This document shows, one piece after another, positions 11,033 through 20,208 of a stretch of DNA of 64,000 nucleotides. The notes under the pieces were generated by a model that was not told where the DNA came from, did no database searches, and was given only the letters and a program-made list of their open reading frames with translations. The number at the start of each line of letters is the position of its first letter. The stretch's first letter is position 1. Position numbers and translations under genes: made by a program. Source of the stretch: Lactiplantibacillus plantarum (GTDB taxonomy: Bacteria; Bacillota; Bacilli; Lactobacillales; Lactobacillaceae); contig NZ_CP039121.1 in the NCBI RefSeq assembly GCF_014131735.1, positions 2,356,001 through 2,420,000 on the forward strand, written 5' to 3'.

Positions 11033-11061
11033 ATAATAAATGAAAAGCTCTGTAATAGCAA
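11033..11061 (-). promoter_or_regulatory. Promoter of the S10-spc operon
   Basis: Minus-strand -35 TTGCTA (11056-11061) and -10 TATTAT (11033-11038) are separated by exactly 17 bp. It is the best sigma-A-like match upstream of rpsJ. Confidence 0.65.
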
Positions 11062-11762
11062 GTGTTTTCGCACTTTTTTTATAACCATCGTTGTAAACCG
11101 TGTTACCTTTTTGAACCAGCTCAATTAATGTAACACAAATTCCATCCAATTAATAGCGTTTGCGCCTAATTTCTTTTTGGTGAGCGCTTTACATTTCTCA
11201 CTGCCGACCGGCCACGATCATGTGGACACCTACTAGATTGCATTAACACTTTCTCAGGAACAAGACCCGCGTTCAGCGTCATACATTTTTGTCTGGAGTC
11301 ATTTAATCGGACTTCAACACGCTTAATTCAATCGCTCCTACATCTGACGGCGCCGTCACACTGACCCACGTTCTTGTTCATCTACCTTCTATTATATTGT
11401 CATCTGCTTACCACCGACCGTCAGCACCTTGGCCGTGGTCACCGACAACCGTCAACTCATGTGGTTATCTCCGGTACAAAAAATGTGATGTTGTCCGCGT
11501 TCTCCTTATTATGCTATGAGTCTCGCACCCTTTAATATTATGGCTGCCAGTTTTATGGTCGCAGCGGCTAGTAACTTAACTAGTGCGACCCTTGTTGCGC
11601 GATTGTACCCTTGCGCGATGACACAGGCCTGAGCAGCACTGTGCTCGTCACAGCCGTACCCAATGCCAGTGACGGCCAAACTATCCCAAGCCGCTTCAAT
11701 TGATGTGCCACGTTGTCTTACGACGAGCAGTAATCACATTTAGTTCGACCAGAAATTTATGT
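11062..11762. other. 700-bp stretch without an intact gene; possible decayed coding sequence
   Basis: No reading frame of convincing length is present on either strand between the S10 promoter and the fusA terminator. On the plus strand around 11515-11740 a frame reads MSLAPFNIMAASFMVAAASN and continues as hydrophobic, Ala-rich protein-like sequence with one internal stop. It could be the relic of a membrane protein, but no family could be assigned. Confidence 0.3.
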
Positions 11763-11797
11763 AAAAAAAGAACGTCCAGCCGAAGCTGAACGTCCTT
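11763..11797 (-). terminator. Intrinsic terminator after fusA
   Basis: On the minus strand there is a 13-bp stem with two G-U pairs (arms 11768-11780 and 11785-11797), a UUCG tetraloop and a run of seven U. It lies 18 bp after the fusA stop. Confidence 0.92.
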
Positions 11798-11814
11798 CTT
11801 ATTATCAATCAAGC

Positions 11815-13911
11815 TTATTTGGCAGGAGTGCCGCCATTCTTCTTGATGATATCTTCTTGAACTGACTTTGGTACCTTTTCGTAATGATCAAAGGTCATTG
11901 TGAAAGTCCCACGACCTTGAGTAGCTGAACGTAATGTGGTTGCATAACCAAACATTTCAGCCAAAGGAACGTATGCATGAACTTCTTGGGCATTCCCACG
12001 TTCTTCCATACCTTCGATGTTACCACGACGAGCAGTAACGTGACCCATAACATCACCTAAGTAATCTTCTGGGGCAACGATATCAACCTTCATGATAGGT
12101 TCAAGGATAACAGGGCCAGCAGTCTTAACGGCATTCCGCAATGCTAATGATGCGGCAATCTTGAAGGCTGCTTCACTAGAATCGACATCATGGTAAGAAC
12201 CATCATAGAGCTTAGCCTTAACGTCAACCAAAGGATAACCAGCTAACACACCGTTAGCCATAGCTTCCTTCAAACCTTGTTCAACTGAAGGAATGTATTC
12301 ACGAGGAACAACCCCACCGACGATGGCATCTTCGAATTCGAAGCCTTTACCTTCTTCGTTAGGTGTAAATTCAACCCAAACATCCCCATATTGACCTTTA
12401 CCACCAGATTGGTGAACAAACTTACCTTGAACTTGAGTGCTCTTAGTAAAGGTTTCACGGTATGAAACTTGAGGCGCACCAACAGTGGCTTCAACATTAA
12501 ATTCACGCCGCATCCGGTCAACGATGATATCCAAATGCAATTCACCCATCCCGGCGATCAAAGTTTCACCAGTTTCAGGGTTAGTTTCAGCCTTGAAAGT
12601 AGGATCTTCTTCAGAAAGCTTTTGTAAGGCAACGTTCATCTTATCTTGGTCAGCCTTAGTCTTAGGTTCAACGGCAACCTGGATAACTGGGTCAGGGAAT
12701 TCCATTGATTCCAAGTGATATGGATGGTCAATCGAAGTCAATGAGTCACCAGTAGTCGTGTTCTTCAAACCAATTGCAGCGGCGATATCACCAGAGAAAA
12801 CTTCTGGGATTTCTTTCCGTTGGTTAGAATGCATTTGAAGTAAACGACCAACCCGTTCACGTTTGTCCTTAGTGGCGTTCAAGACATATGAACCAGATTC
12901 CAAAGTACCTTGGTATACCCGGATGAAAGTCAAACGACCAACGAATGGGTCAGTAGCAACCTTAAATGCTAGGGCAGCGAATGGCTTATCATCACCGGCA
13001 ATCAAGTCAACTTCTTCTTCAGTTTCAGGATCAGTAGCCTTGTATGGCTTAACATCAAGTGGTGATGGTAAGTAGTCCACAACGGCATCCATTAACATTT
13101 GAACACCCTTGTTCTTGAAGGCTGAACCAGCTAATACTGGGAAGAATTCAAGTGCTAACGTTCCTTTACGGATAGCAGCCTTAATTTCTTCTTTGCTGAT
13201 TTCTTCACCGCCAAGGTACTTTTCCATGATGCCGTCATCGATGTCAGCTAAGGCTTCGATTAAGTCATCACGTGCAGCTTGGGCTTCTTCTTTGTATTCA
13301 TCAGGAACGTCAACCGTATCCCATTCAGTACCAAGTTGATCTTCATCATAAAGGTCAGCCTTCATTTCGATTAAGTCAATGACCCCTTCGAAATTATCTT
13401 CGGCACCAATTGGTAATTGGATGGCGTGGGCGTTAGCTTGTAAACGATCATGGATCGTGCTTACAGAGTACTTGAAGTCCGCACCAATCTTGTCCATCTT
13501 GTTAACGAAAACGATCCGGGGAACGTTATACGTTGATGCTTGACGCCAAACTGTTTCAGTTTGAGGTTCAACACCTGATTGGGCATCCAATACGGCGATC
13601 GCACCATCTAAAACCCGAAGTGAACGTTCAACTTCAACAGTGAAGTCAACGTGCCCTGGGGTATCGATGATGTTAATCCGGTGGTTCTTCCACTGTGCAG
13701 TCGTGGCAGCAGAGGTAATGGTGATCCCACGTTCTTGTTCTTGGGCCATCCAGTCCATTTGTGAAGCACCATCATGGGTTTCACCAATTTTGTGAATTTT
13801 ACCAGTGTAGTACAAGATCCGTTCAGTAGTCGTGGTCTTACCAGCATCGATATGGGCCATAATACCAATATTACGGGTCTTATCGAGTGAGAATTCTCGT
13901 GTATTAGCCAT
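11815..13911 (-). CDS. fusA: Translation elongation factor G
   Basis: EF-G is the GTPase that drives ribosomal translocation and, with RRF, recycling. The 698-residue protein has the G1 motif [15 protein letters not shown] near residues 18-32, DTPGHVDF (G3) and NKMD (G4), followed by domains II-V with the domain IV stretch VSYRETF. The annotated ATG (13911) begins [17 protein letters not shown] as in the family. An upstream TTG at 13935 overlaps the ribosome binding site GAGAGGAG and was rejected. The gene follows rpsG after 141 bp containing a terminator-like hairpin. Confidence 0.97.
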   Translation of the reverse strand: MANTREFSLDKTRNIGIMAHIDAGKTTTTERILYYTGKIHKIGETHDGASQMDWMAQEQERGITITSAATTAQWKNHRINIIDTPGHVDFTVEVERSLRVLDGAIAVLDAQSGVEPQTETVWRQASTYNVPRIVFVNKMDKIGADFKYSVSTIHDRLQANAHAIQLPIGAEDNFEGVIDLIEMKADLYDEDQLGTEWDTVDVPDEYKEEAQAARDDLIEALADIDDGIMEKYLGGEEISKEEIKAAIRKGTLALEFFPVLAGSAFKNKGVQMLMDAVVDYLPSPLDVKPYKATDPETEEEVDLIAGDDKPFAALAFKVATDPFVGRLTFIRVYQGTLESGSYVLNATKDKRERVGRLLQMHSNQRKEIPEVFSGDIAAAIGLKNTTTGDSLTSIDHPYHLESMEFPDPVIQVAVEPKTKADQDKMNVALQKLSEEDPTFKAETNPETGETLIAGMGELHLDIIVDRMRREFNVEATVGAPQVSYRETFTKSTQVQGKFVHQSGGKGQYGDVWVEFTPNEEGKGFEFEDAIVGGVVPREYIPSVEQGLKEAMANGVLAGYPLVDVKAKLYDGSYHDVDSSEAAFKIAASLALRNAVKTAGPVILEPIMKVDIVAPEDYLGDVMGHVTARRGNIEGMEERGNAQEVHAYVPLAEMFGYATTLRSATQGRGTFTMTFDHYEKVPKSVQEDIIKKNGGTPAK

Positions 13912-13968
13912 TAGAAAATGTGTTACTCCTCTCAATATAAATGGAATTAACAGTATAAAGTTTATTTC

Positions 13969-14005
13969 AAAAAATGACTACTATATGCGCGCATATAATA
14001 GTCAC
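13969..14005 (-). terminator. Terminator-like hairpin between rpsG and fusA
   Basis: The region contains a perfect 16-base palindrome, TATATGCGCGCATATA (13982-13997). It extends to a ~13-bp stem with a GCGC-type loop, followed on the minus strand by six U residues. It sits 48 bp downstream of rpsG and upstream of fusA, so it may reduce readthrough into fusA or act as a processing site. The A/T tracts on both sides would also allow it to work in the other direction. Confidence 0.6.
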
Positions 14006-14052
14006 CTTTTTGTGATTAGTTAAAGGCGACCTTTAACCATCTCACGGAAATA

Positions 14053-14523
14053 TTACCAACGATAATGGGCGAAGGCACGGTTGGCTTCAGCCATCCGGTG
14101 AGTATCTTCACGCTTCTTAACTGAAGCACCAGTATTGTTAGCAGCATCCATGATTTCACGAGCTAACCGGTCGGACATAGTGTGTTCGCCACGTGAGCGA
14201 GCATATTGAACGATCCAACGAAGGCCAAGAGTCGTCTTACGATCTGGGCGAACTTCGATTGGAACTTGGTAGTTAGAACCACCAACACGGCGGGCCTTAA
14301 CTTCAAGTACTGGCATAACGTTCTTCATAGCTTCTTCGAAGACTTCCAAAGGATCGTTACCAGTTTGTTCTTTGATTTGATCAAAAGCATCATACAAAAT
14401 AGTTGATGCGGTACCGCGCTTACCATCTAACATTAAGTGGTTAATTAAACGCGTTACTAATTTAGAGTTATACATTGGATCTGCTAAAACTTCGCGTTTT
14501 GCAGGTGCACCTTTTCTTGGCAT
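14053..14523 (-). CDS. rpsG: 30S ribosomal protein S7
   Basis: S7 organises the 3' major domain of 16S rRNA and lies at the E site. The 156-residue product begins [20 protein letters not shown] and carries the S7 signature [20 protein letters not shown] plus the conserved C-terminal helix [15 protein letters not shown]. It is 16 bp downstream of rpsL. Confidence 0.97.
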
Positions 14524-14539
14524 TTAACTTACCTCCTTA

Positions 14540-14953
14540 TTATTTCTTTGGCTTCTTGGTACCATACTTGGAACGGCTTTGGCGACGATCTTCGACACCA
14601 GCAGTATCCAAAGCACCACGGATAACATGGTAACGAACACCAGGTAAATCCTTAACACGACCACCACGAATTAAGACAACGCTATGTTCTTGGAGGTTAT
14701 GACCAATACCAGGAATGTAAGCTGTAACTTCGATTAAGTTAGATAAACGTACACGGGCATACTTCCGTAAAGCCGAGTTAGGCTTCTTAGGAGTCATGGT
14801 ACCGACACGAGTAGCAACCCCACGCTTTTGTGGCGCTGGGTTATTAGTTGCAACCTTCTTGTAACTGTTATACCCAAAGTTTAACGCTGGGGCATTTGAT
14901 TTTGATACTTTAGACTTACGGCCTTTGCGAATTAATTGATTAATTGTTGGCAT
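14540..14953 (-). CDS. rpsL: 30S ribosomal protein S12
   Basis: S12 controls decoding accuracy. The 137-residue protein has the conserved [11 protein letters not shown] and [12 protein letters not shown] motifs. The lysines that correspond to E. coli K42/K43 and K87/K88 (here around K57 and K101) are wild type, so no streptomycin-resistance change is seen. The extra ~13-residue N-terminal segment with [12 protein letters not shown] is the usual Firmicute form. The start ATG follows GGAAGGAGGACACTTTAGAAC. Confidence 0.97.
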   Translation of the reverse strand: MPTINQLIRKGRKSKVSKSNAPALNFGYNSYKKVATNNPAPQKRGVATRVGTMTPKKPNSALRKYARVRLSNLIEVTAYIPGIGHNLQEHSVVLIRGGRVKDLPGVRYHVIRGALDTAGVEDRRQSRSKYGTKKPKK

Positions 14954-15122
14954 GTTCTAAAGTGTCCTCCTTCCAAATATCTGTTTTTTAAGTCCACACA
15001 TCCAGGTGGTTCTTTTTTGAGTAAAAAAGAATGCCTGGAGCATGGTAATTGTGCGCTTAGCCGACCAGTCAGCATGTCTGTATTCCTGATACAGGAATCT
15101 GTCTGCAAAAAGCACCTTTACT
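14954..15122 (-). promoter_or_regulatory. 5' leader of the str operon with two hairpins
   Basis: The leader is ~165 nt. A first hairpin (ATTCCTG/CAGGAAT, 15082-15098) is followed by a larger one at 15002-15038. That one pairs CCAGG...TTCTTTTTT with AAAAAAGAA...CCTGG around a four-base loop. The second resembles a structured operator or RNase-processing element rather than a terminator, because no U-run follows the closing stem. A role in autoregulation is inferred. Confidence 0.5.
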
Positions 15123-15151
15123 AGACTATCATGACATGCCGAAGTTGTCAA
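15123..15151 (-). promoter_or_regulatory. Promoter of rpsL-rpsG-fusA
   Basis: Minus-strand -35 TTGACA (15146-15151) and -10 TAGTCT (15123-15128) have a 17-bp spacer. The -35 is a perfect consensus. Confidence 0.85.
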
Positions 15152-15215
15152 TAAATGTCCTGAAAAAATAGTGATGCTTTACATTGCGTAACTAGTGATG
15201 AAAGGTGGTCCTTCC

Positions 15216-15896
15216 ATGTTAACCAGCAGTCTTTTTATTATTGGTCTCTGTCTGGGCTCATTCGTGACCTGTATGGCGGAACGCATCAGCAGCGGACACA
15301 TACTCATTAGCACTCAACGATCACGGTGTCCACACTGTCGACATCAATTACGGTTCTGGCAACTGATACCATTACTCGGCATTCTGCTTCAACGGGGGCA
15401 GTGCTATGATTGTCGCACTCCTATCAGCCTCCGTTCCAGTCTAATTGAATTACTTTGTGGTGGTCTACTAGTTTCTAGCAGTGCGTCATTGTCATTGACG
15501 CTGCCACTGCTGATTAGTTACTTGGTATTGATTTTCAATAGTCTTACTGATTATCTCACTTTTGAAGTCTACCCGCTGACATTACTTCTTCCAGCCGGAC
15601 TGGGCTTATGGCAACAACGGCCACCCCTGACGATCAGTCTCTACCTCGTACTTGCCTTACTAGTCGGGTTATACTTGCTGGCCCGGCTAACTGCCACCTT
15701 TGGTCTCGGCGATGTTGACGTTCTACTCATGCTTGTCTTCATCATTCCAGCCGACACACTGTTGACCTGTCTCGCCATTGCGGCCGTTGCCGCATTAGTT
15801 GGTTTTATCATCAGTGCCCCACGCCATCGCTTACCATTCGTGCCCTTCATCAGTTGGAGCTTCATCATGGTCACCCAACTCACGGGTCTCGCATAG
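15216..15896 (+). CDS. comC: Type IV prepilin peptidase / competence ComC family (A24)
   Basis: This integral-membrane aspartyl protease cleaves and usually N-methylates type IV prepilin-like proteins such as ComGC. The 226-residue protein has a short N-terminal hydrophobic segment (GLCLGSFVTCMAER) and the CPHC...CYDC four-cysteine cluster of the cytoplasmic loop. It also has about six membrane segments, with aspartates in LTDYLTFEVYP and FGLGDVDV, the conserved GxGD catalytic motif. The ATG at 15216 follows AAAGGTGG. An upstream GTG/ATG pair (15195/15198) lacks a ribosome binding site. The gene is divergent from rpsL, and no pilin or comG gene is nearby. Confidence 0.93.
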   Translation: MLTSSLFIIGLCLGSFVTCMAERISSGHILISTQRSRCPHCRHQLRFWQLIPLLGILLQRGQCYDCRTPISLRSSLIELLCGGLLVSSSASLSLTLPLLISYLVLIFNSLTDYLTFEVYPLTLLLPAGLGLWQQRPPLTISLYLVLALLVGLYLLARLTATFGLGDVDVLLMLVFIIPADTLLTCLAIAAVAALVGFIISAPRHRLPFVPFISWSFIMVTQLTGLA

Positions 15897-16505
15897 CGAG
15901 CTATAATTGCAATATTCTAGTACGCCCGATTATTGCTTGTTAGTCAGTACGCGTCCTGTGCGGATGAACGACCACTCAACTTGGTACAATTTGTTGTCGA
16001 ATTGTTTACTACTTGGAACTTTAAACAAGCGTTAATATTGTATCAGTTGTTCTGACCCTCAGTAGTAATATGGTGATTTAGAAATCGGGGACAGCTCACA
16101 ATTCTATTATTAACCTGAAAGTTACCCGATAAGATTCCGGTCTCAAAAAAGTAACGACTAATCCGTCAAAAGTTGCGTACGCACGTGCCCACCATTCGAA
16201 CACCATCCCGAGCGGAAGACGTTTCTTAGCACTGCAAGAGTGTCCGGTTTAGACGGGCTGAGACTGAGGATTAGTGTTAGCTAACCGAAAGTCTCATTCC
16301 AATCTGAACACGTTTCACCAATATAGTATTAAGGCACGGCAGTCCAGCAATTAGCAGAAATGCCTGGAGCGCAGTGCAGGACACACTAACTAAGCAAGTT
16401 TACACAAACTTGAACTTTTCCAGTGAGGCTCAGTTAGGCTTCTCCCCCTGAAGATTAACCTTCATCGCCGAACGCCCCAGATAGCCTACCTACAATCGTG
16501 CATAC
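15897..16505 (+). pseudogene. 600-bp intergenic DNA containing relic copy 1 of a repeated degenerate sequence
   Basis: No intact gene is present. From about 15950 to 16452 the sequence aligns with 49812-50312. Conserved blocks include GATGAACGACCAC (15963), CAAAAGTTG (~16168) and GCAGAAATGCCTGGAG (~16357). In copy 1 an interrupted frame reads ADERPLNLVQFVVELF, matching ADERPPNLVQLVADYF in copy 2. This suggests a decayed protein gene whose start resembles a LysR-type helix-turn-helix. The family call is tentative. Confidence 0.55.
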
Positions 16506-16536
16506 AAAAAGGACGACCACAATGGCCGCCCTTTTT
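16506..16536 (-). terminator. Intrinsic terminator after rpoC
   Basis: On the minus strand the stem AAAAAGGGCGGCCA pairs with TGGTCGTCCTTTTT around a three-base loop and ends in a U-run. It lies 14 bp after the rpoC stop. Confidence 0.9.
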
Positions 16537-16549
16537 AGTTACTTAGCAA

Positions 16550-19500
16550 TTACTTGCTAGCATCTTGTTCTTGCATTTGTTTTTCAAGGTCGCTGATTGA
16601 GTAAACCCCATCAGCCACGTTGCCAACTTCCTTTGGTTTGATATGACGGTAAACCGGCATACCAGTCCCAGCAGGAATGATCTTACCAATGATAACATTT
16701 TCCTTAAGCCCGATCAGTGGATCGTTCTTACCACGAATAGCAGCATCAGTTAAGACCCGTGTCGTTTCCTGGAATGAAGCAGCTGACAAGAAACTATTCG
16801 TTTCAAGAGCGGCTTTAGTAATCCCAAGAATGACTGGCCGTGACGTTGCAGGAATACCACCAGCAATCAAGGTCTTGTAGTTCTCGTCCTTGAAGTCTGC
16901 AATATCCATTAACGTCCCAGGCAAGACGTCGGTATCGCCCGGATCCATGACCCGAACCTTCCGTAACATTTGCCGAATCATGATTTCAACGTGCTTATCG
17001 CCAATTTCAACCCCTTGCATCCGATAAACCTTTTGAACTTCACGGAGCAAGTAGTTTTCAGTTGATAAGACATCACGTACTTGAATCAATTGCTTAGGAT
17101 CGATCGACCCAATGTTCAACGCAGCACCACGGTGAATAAAGTCGCCTTCACTAACCGCCATCCGTGCTGTTAACGGCAACGTGTAAGTCCGGGTATCAGT
17201 TTCACCCTTAACCGTAACTTCCTTCGTCCGTTCCGCTGGATTTTCTTCAATTAATTCAACCGTCCCAGTAACTTCTGAGATTTCGGCACGCCCTTTAGGA
17301 TTCCGTGATTCCACAATTTCTTGCACACGAGGCAACCCTTGGGTAATATCGTCCCCGGCAACACCACCGGTATGGAAGTTCCGCATGGTCAGCTGAGTAC
17401 CGGGTTCACCGATAGACTGTGCGGCAACTGTCCCAACAGCTTCACCAACTTCAACTTCATCACCAGTAGCCATGTTACGGCCGTAGCAATGTTCACAAAC
17501 CCCATGCTTAGTGTTGCAAGTAAATGCAGAACGGATCGTAACTTCCGTTACACCAGCATCAACGATTTTATGAGCTAAGTCTTCGTCGATCAAGACGTTG
17601 TTACCAACAATTTCATCATGCGTTTCAGGATCAAAGACAGTCTTCATCGTGTAACGACCTAAGATCCGGTCATACAACGGTTCGATGACTTCGTTACCTT
17701 CCATGATTGCGTGAATCCGCAACCCACGGTCAGTCCCACAATCCTTTTCACGAACGATAACATCTTGAGCCACATCAACCAGACGCCGAGTCAAGTAACC
17801 TGAGTTGGCAGTCTTAAGCGCCGTATCGGTCATCCCTTTACGAGCACCGTGGGTTGAAATGAACATTTCCAAGACAGACAAACCTTCACGGAAGTTTGAA
17901 AGGATTGGTAATTCCATGATCTTACCGTTAGGGGCAGCCATCAAACCACGCATCCCAGCTAACTGAGTAAAGTTTGAAATGTTACCACGCGCACCAGAAT
18001 CACTCATCATAAAGATTGGGTTATCCGCGTTGAAACTTTCAATCAGTTTTTGTTGGATTTGGTCCTTAGCGTCGTTCCAGACACCAATGACCCGTTCATA
18101 ACGTTCGTCATCAGTAATTAAACCACGACGGAACTGTTTCGAAATCGTATTAACTTGTTTATGGGCTTCGGCGATAATTGCTGGTTTTTCTTTCAAACCA
18201 GTAATATCGGCAACCCCAACCGTCAAACCAGACTTAGTTGAAATGTTGTAACCTAAGTCCTTCATCCGGTCAAGCAAGAGTGACGTTGCTGTCACGTGAT
18301 ATTGCTTGTAAACTTCAGCGATAATGTCGGCCAAGAAGCCCTTCTTGAATGGTGGAATGATTTCCTGGGCATCCAAGAATTGATGAATATCTTCACCAGG
18401 CTTCAAGAAATACTTGTCCGGTGTACCAGCAATCAAGTTATCGTTAGTTGGTTCGTTCAAGTAAGGGAACTTGCCAGGCAAAATGTTGTTGAAGATTGCC
18501 TTACCAACCGTCGTGACTAAGACTGCTTGCTTCTGATCGTCCGTGAATGGCTTGTCAGGCATTGATGAGACCTGAATGCCGACCCGGCTATGCAAATGTA
18601 CATAACCTGATTGGTAAGCCTTTTGAGCTTCATTCAAGTCCTTGAAGATCATACCTTCGCCTTCACGACCGATTTCTTCAGTCGTCAAGTAGTAGTTACC
18701 GATAACCATATCTTGAGATGGCGTAACAACGGGTTTCCCGTCCTTAGGCGCCAAAATATGGTGGGCAGCTAACATTAAGAGCCGTGCTTCAGCTTGGGCT
18801 TCATCTGAAAGTGGGACGTGAATAGCCATTTGGTCCCCATCGAAATCGGCGTTGTAAGCTTCACAAGCCAATGGATGGAGCCGCATCGCTTTACCACTAA
18901 CCAAGACGGGTTCGAAAGCTTGAATCCCTAAACGGTGAAGCGTAGGGGCGCGGTTCAAGAGAACAGGATGTTCCTTGATAACGTCTTCCAACACACCCCA
19001 GACATCGTCATCAGCATGTTCGATCTTTCGCTTAGCATTCTTGATGTTAGAAGCTAATTCACGTTTAACCAATTCCTTCATGATAAACGGTTTGAACAAT
19101 TCCAACGCCATTTGACGTGGTAAGCCCATTTGGTTCATCTTCAAGAAAGGCCCAACATCGATAACCGAACGACCAGAATAGTCAACCCGCTTACCAAGTA
19201 AGTTTTGACGGAACCGCCCTTGCTTCCCTTTCAACATGTGTGAAAGAGACTTCAATGGCCGGTTACCAGGACCAGCAACGGGACGGCCACGACGACCATT
19301 ATCGATCAACGCATCAACGGCTTCTTGCAACATCCGCTTTTCGTTTTGCACGATAATCCCAGGTGCATTTAAGTCCAACAAGCGTTTCAACCGGTTATTA
19401 CGGTTGATAACCCGCCGGTACAAGTCGTTCAAGTCAGAGGTGGCAAAACGACCACCTTCCAATTGAACCATTGGCCGTAAGTCCGGGGGAATAACCGGAA

Positions 19501-20191
19501 TTGCGTCCATTACCATCCAAGCTGGTTCGTTACCAGATGTCACGAAAGCTTCGATGATATCAAGCCGCCGAACGGCCCGGGTCCGCTTCTGACCAGAAGC
19601 ATCCTTCAGAGTTTCCTTTAAATCACGTGCTTCTTTTTCAAGATCCACGTTATTCAATAACCGTTTGATGGCTTCGGCACCCATGGCAGCTTCAAATTCG
19701 TTACCATATTGAGCCTTCTTCTCACGGTATTCACGTTCAGAAAGTAATTGCTTCTTTTCAAGTGGCGTATTACCAGATTCGATAACGACGTATGAAGCGA
19801 AGTAAATGATTTCTTCAAGTGCCCGGGGACTCATGTCTAAGACTAAGCCCATCCGGCTAGGAATTCCCTTAAAGTACCAGATGTGAGTAACTGGTGCGGC
19901 AAGTTCGATATGACCCATCCGTTCACGACGGACTTTACTACGAGTCACTTCGACCCCACAACGGTCACAGACAATACCCTTATAACGAATCCGTTTGTAT
20001 TTACCACAAGCACATTCCCAATCCTTAGTAGGACCAAAAATCCGTTCGTCAAACAGACCGTCTTTTTCAGGTTTCAATGTCCGGTAGTTAATGGTTTCTG
20101 GCTTTTTGACTTCGCCATATGACCAGCTGCGAATCTTGTCTGGGGATGCCAGACCGATTTGCATGCTTTCAAACTTGTTGACATCGATCAA
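16550..20191 (-). CDS. rpoC: DNA-directed RNA polymerase beta' subunit
   Basis: RpoC forms the clamp and the catalytic magnesium site of RNA polymerase. The 1213-residue protein has the N-terminal zinc cysteines C60, C62, C75 and C78 and the catalytic NADFDGD motif at 447-453 with its three aspartates. It also has the second zinc-binding cluster ([11 protein letters not shown]) and the trigger-loop region RNFHTGG. The start is a TTG at 20191 after GGGAGGTCGG. It follows rpoB by 17 bp without a terminator. Confidence 0.98.
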   Translation of the reverse strand: MIDVNKFESMQIGLASPDKIRSWSYGEVKKPETINYRTLKPEKDGLFDERIFGPTKDWECACGKYKRIRYKGIVCDRCGVEVTRSKVRRERMGHIELAAPVTHIWYFKGIPSRMGLVLDMSPRALEEIIYFASYVVIESGNTPLEKKQLLSEREYREKKAQYGNEFEAAMGAEAIKRLLNNVDLEKEARDLKETLKDASGQKRTRAVRRLDIIEAFVTSGNEPAWMVMDAIPVIPPDLRPMVQLEGGRFATSDLNDLYRRVINRNNRLKRLLDLNAPGIIVQNEKRMLQEAVDALIDNGRRGRPVAGPGNRPLKSLSHMLKGKQGRFRQNLLGKRVDYSGRSVIDVGPFLKMNQMGLPRQMALELFKPFIMKELVKRELASNIKNAKRKIEHADDDVWGVLEDVIKEHPVLLNRAPTLHRLGIQAFEPVLVSGKAMRLHPLACEAYNADFDGDQMAIHVPLSDEAQAEARLLMLAAHHILAPKDGKPVVTPSQDMVIGNYYLTTEEIGREGEGMIFKDLNEAQKAYQSGYVHLHSRVGIQVSSMPDKPFTDDQKQAVLVTTVGKAIFNNILPGKFPYLNEPTNDNLIAGTPDKYFLKPGEDIHQFLDAQEIIPPFKKGFLADIIAEVYKQYHVTATSLLLDRMKDLGYNISTKSGLTVGVADITGLKEKPAIIAEAHKQVNTISKQFRRGLITDDERYERVIGVWNDAKDQIQQKLIESFNADNPIFMMSDSGARGNISNFTQLAGMRGLMAAPNGKIMELPILSNFREGLSVLEMFISTHGARKGMTDTALKTANSGYLTRRLVDVAQDVIVREKDCGTDRGLRIHAIMEGNEVIEPLYDRILGRYTMKTVFDPETHDEIVGNNVLIDEDLAHKIVDAGVTEVTIRSAFTCNTKHGVCEHCYGRNMATGDEVEVGEAVGTVAAQSIGEPGTQLTMRNFHTGGVAGDDITQGLPRVQEIVESRNPKGRAEISEVTGTVELIEENPAERTKEVTVKGETDTRTYTLPLTARMAVSEGDFIHRGAALNIGSIDPKQLIQVRDVLSTENYLLREVQKVYRMQGVEIGDKHVEIMIRQMLRKVRVMDPGDTDVLPGTLMDIADFKDENYKTLIAGGIPATSRPVILGITKAALETNSFLSAASFQETTRVLTDAAIRGKNDPLIGLKENVIIGKIIPAGTGMPVYRHIKPKEVGNVADGVYSISDLEKQMQEQDASK

Positions 20192-20208
20192 AGGACCGAC
20201 CTCCCTTT

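Noticed and set aside
14957..15151. Short frames in the rpsL leader
   Set aside because: They overlap the promoter and hairpins and have no ribosome binding site.
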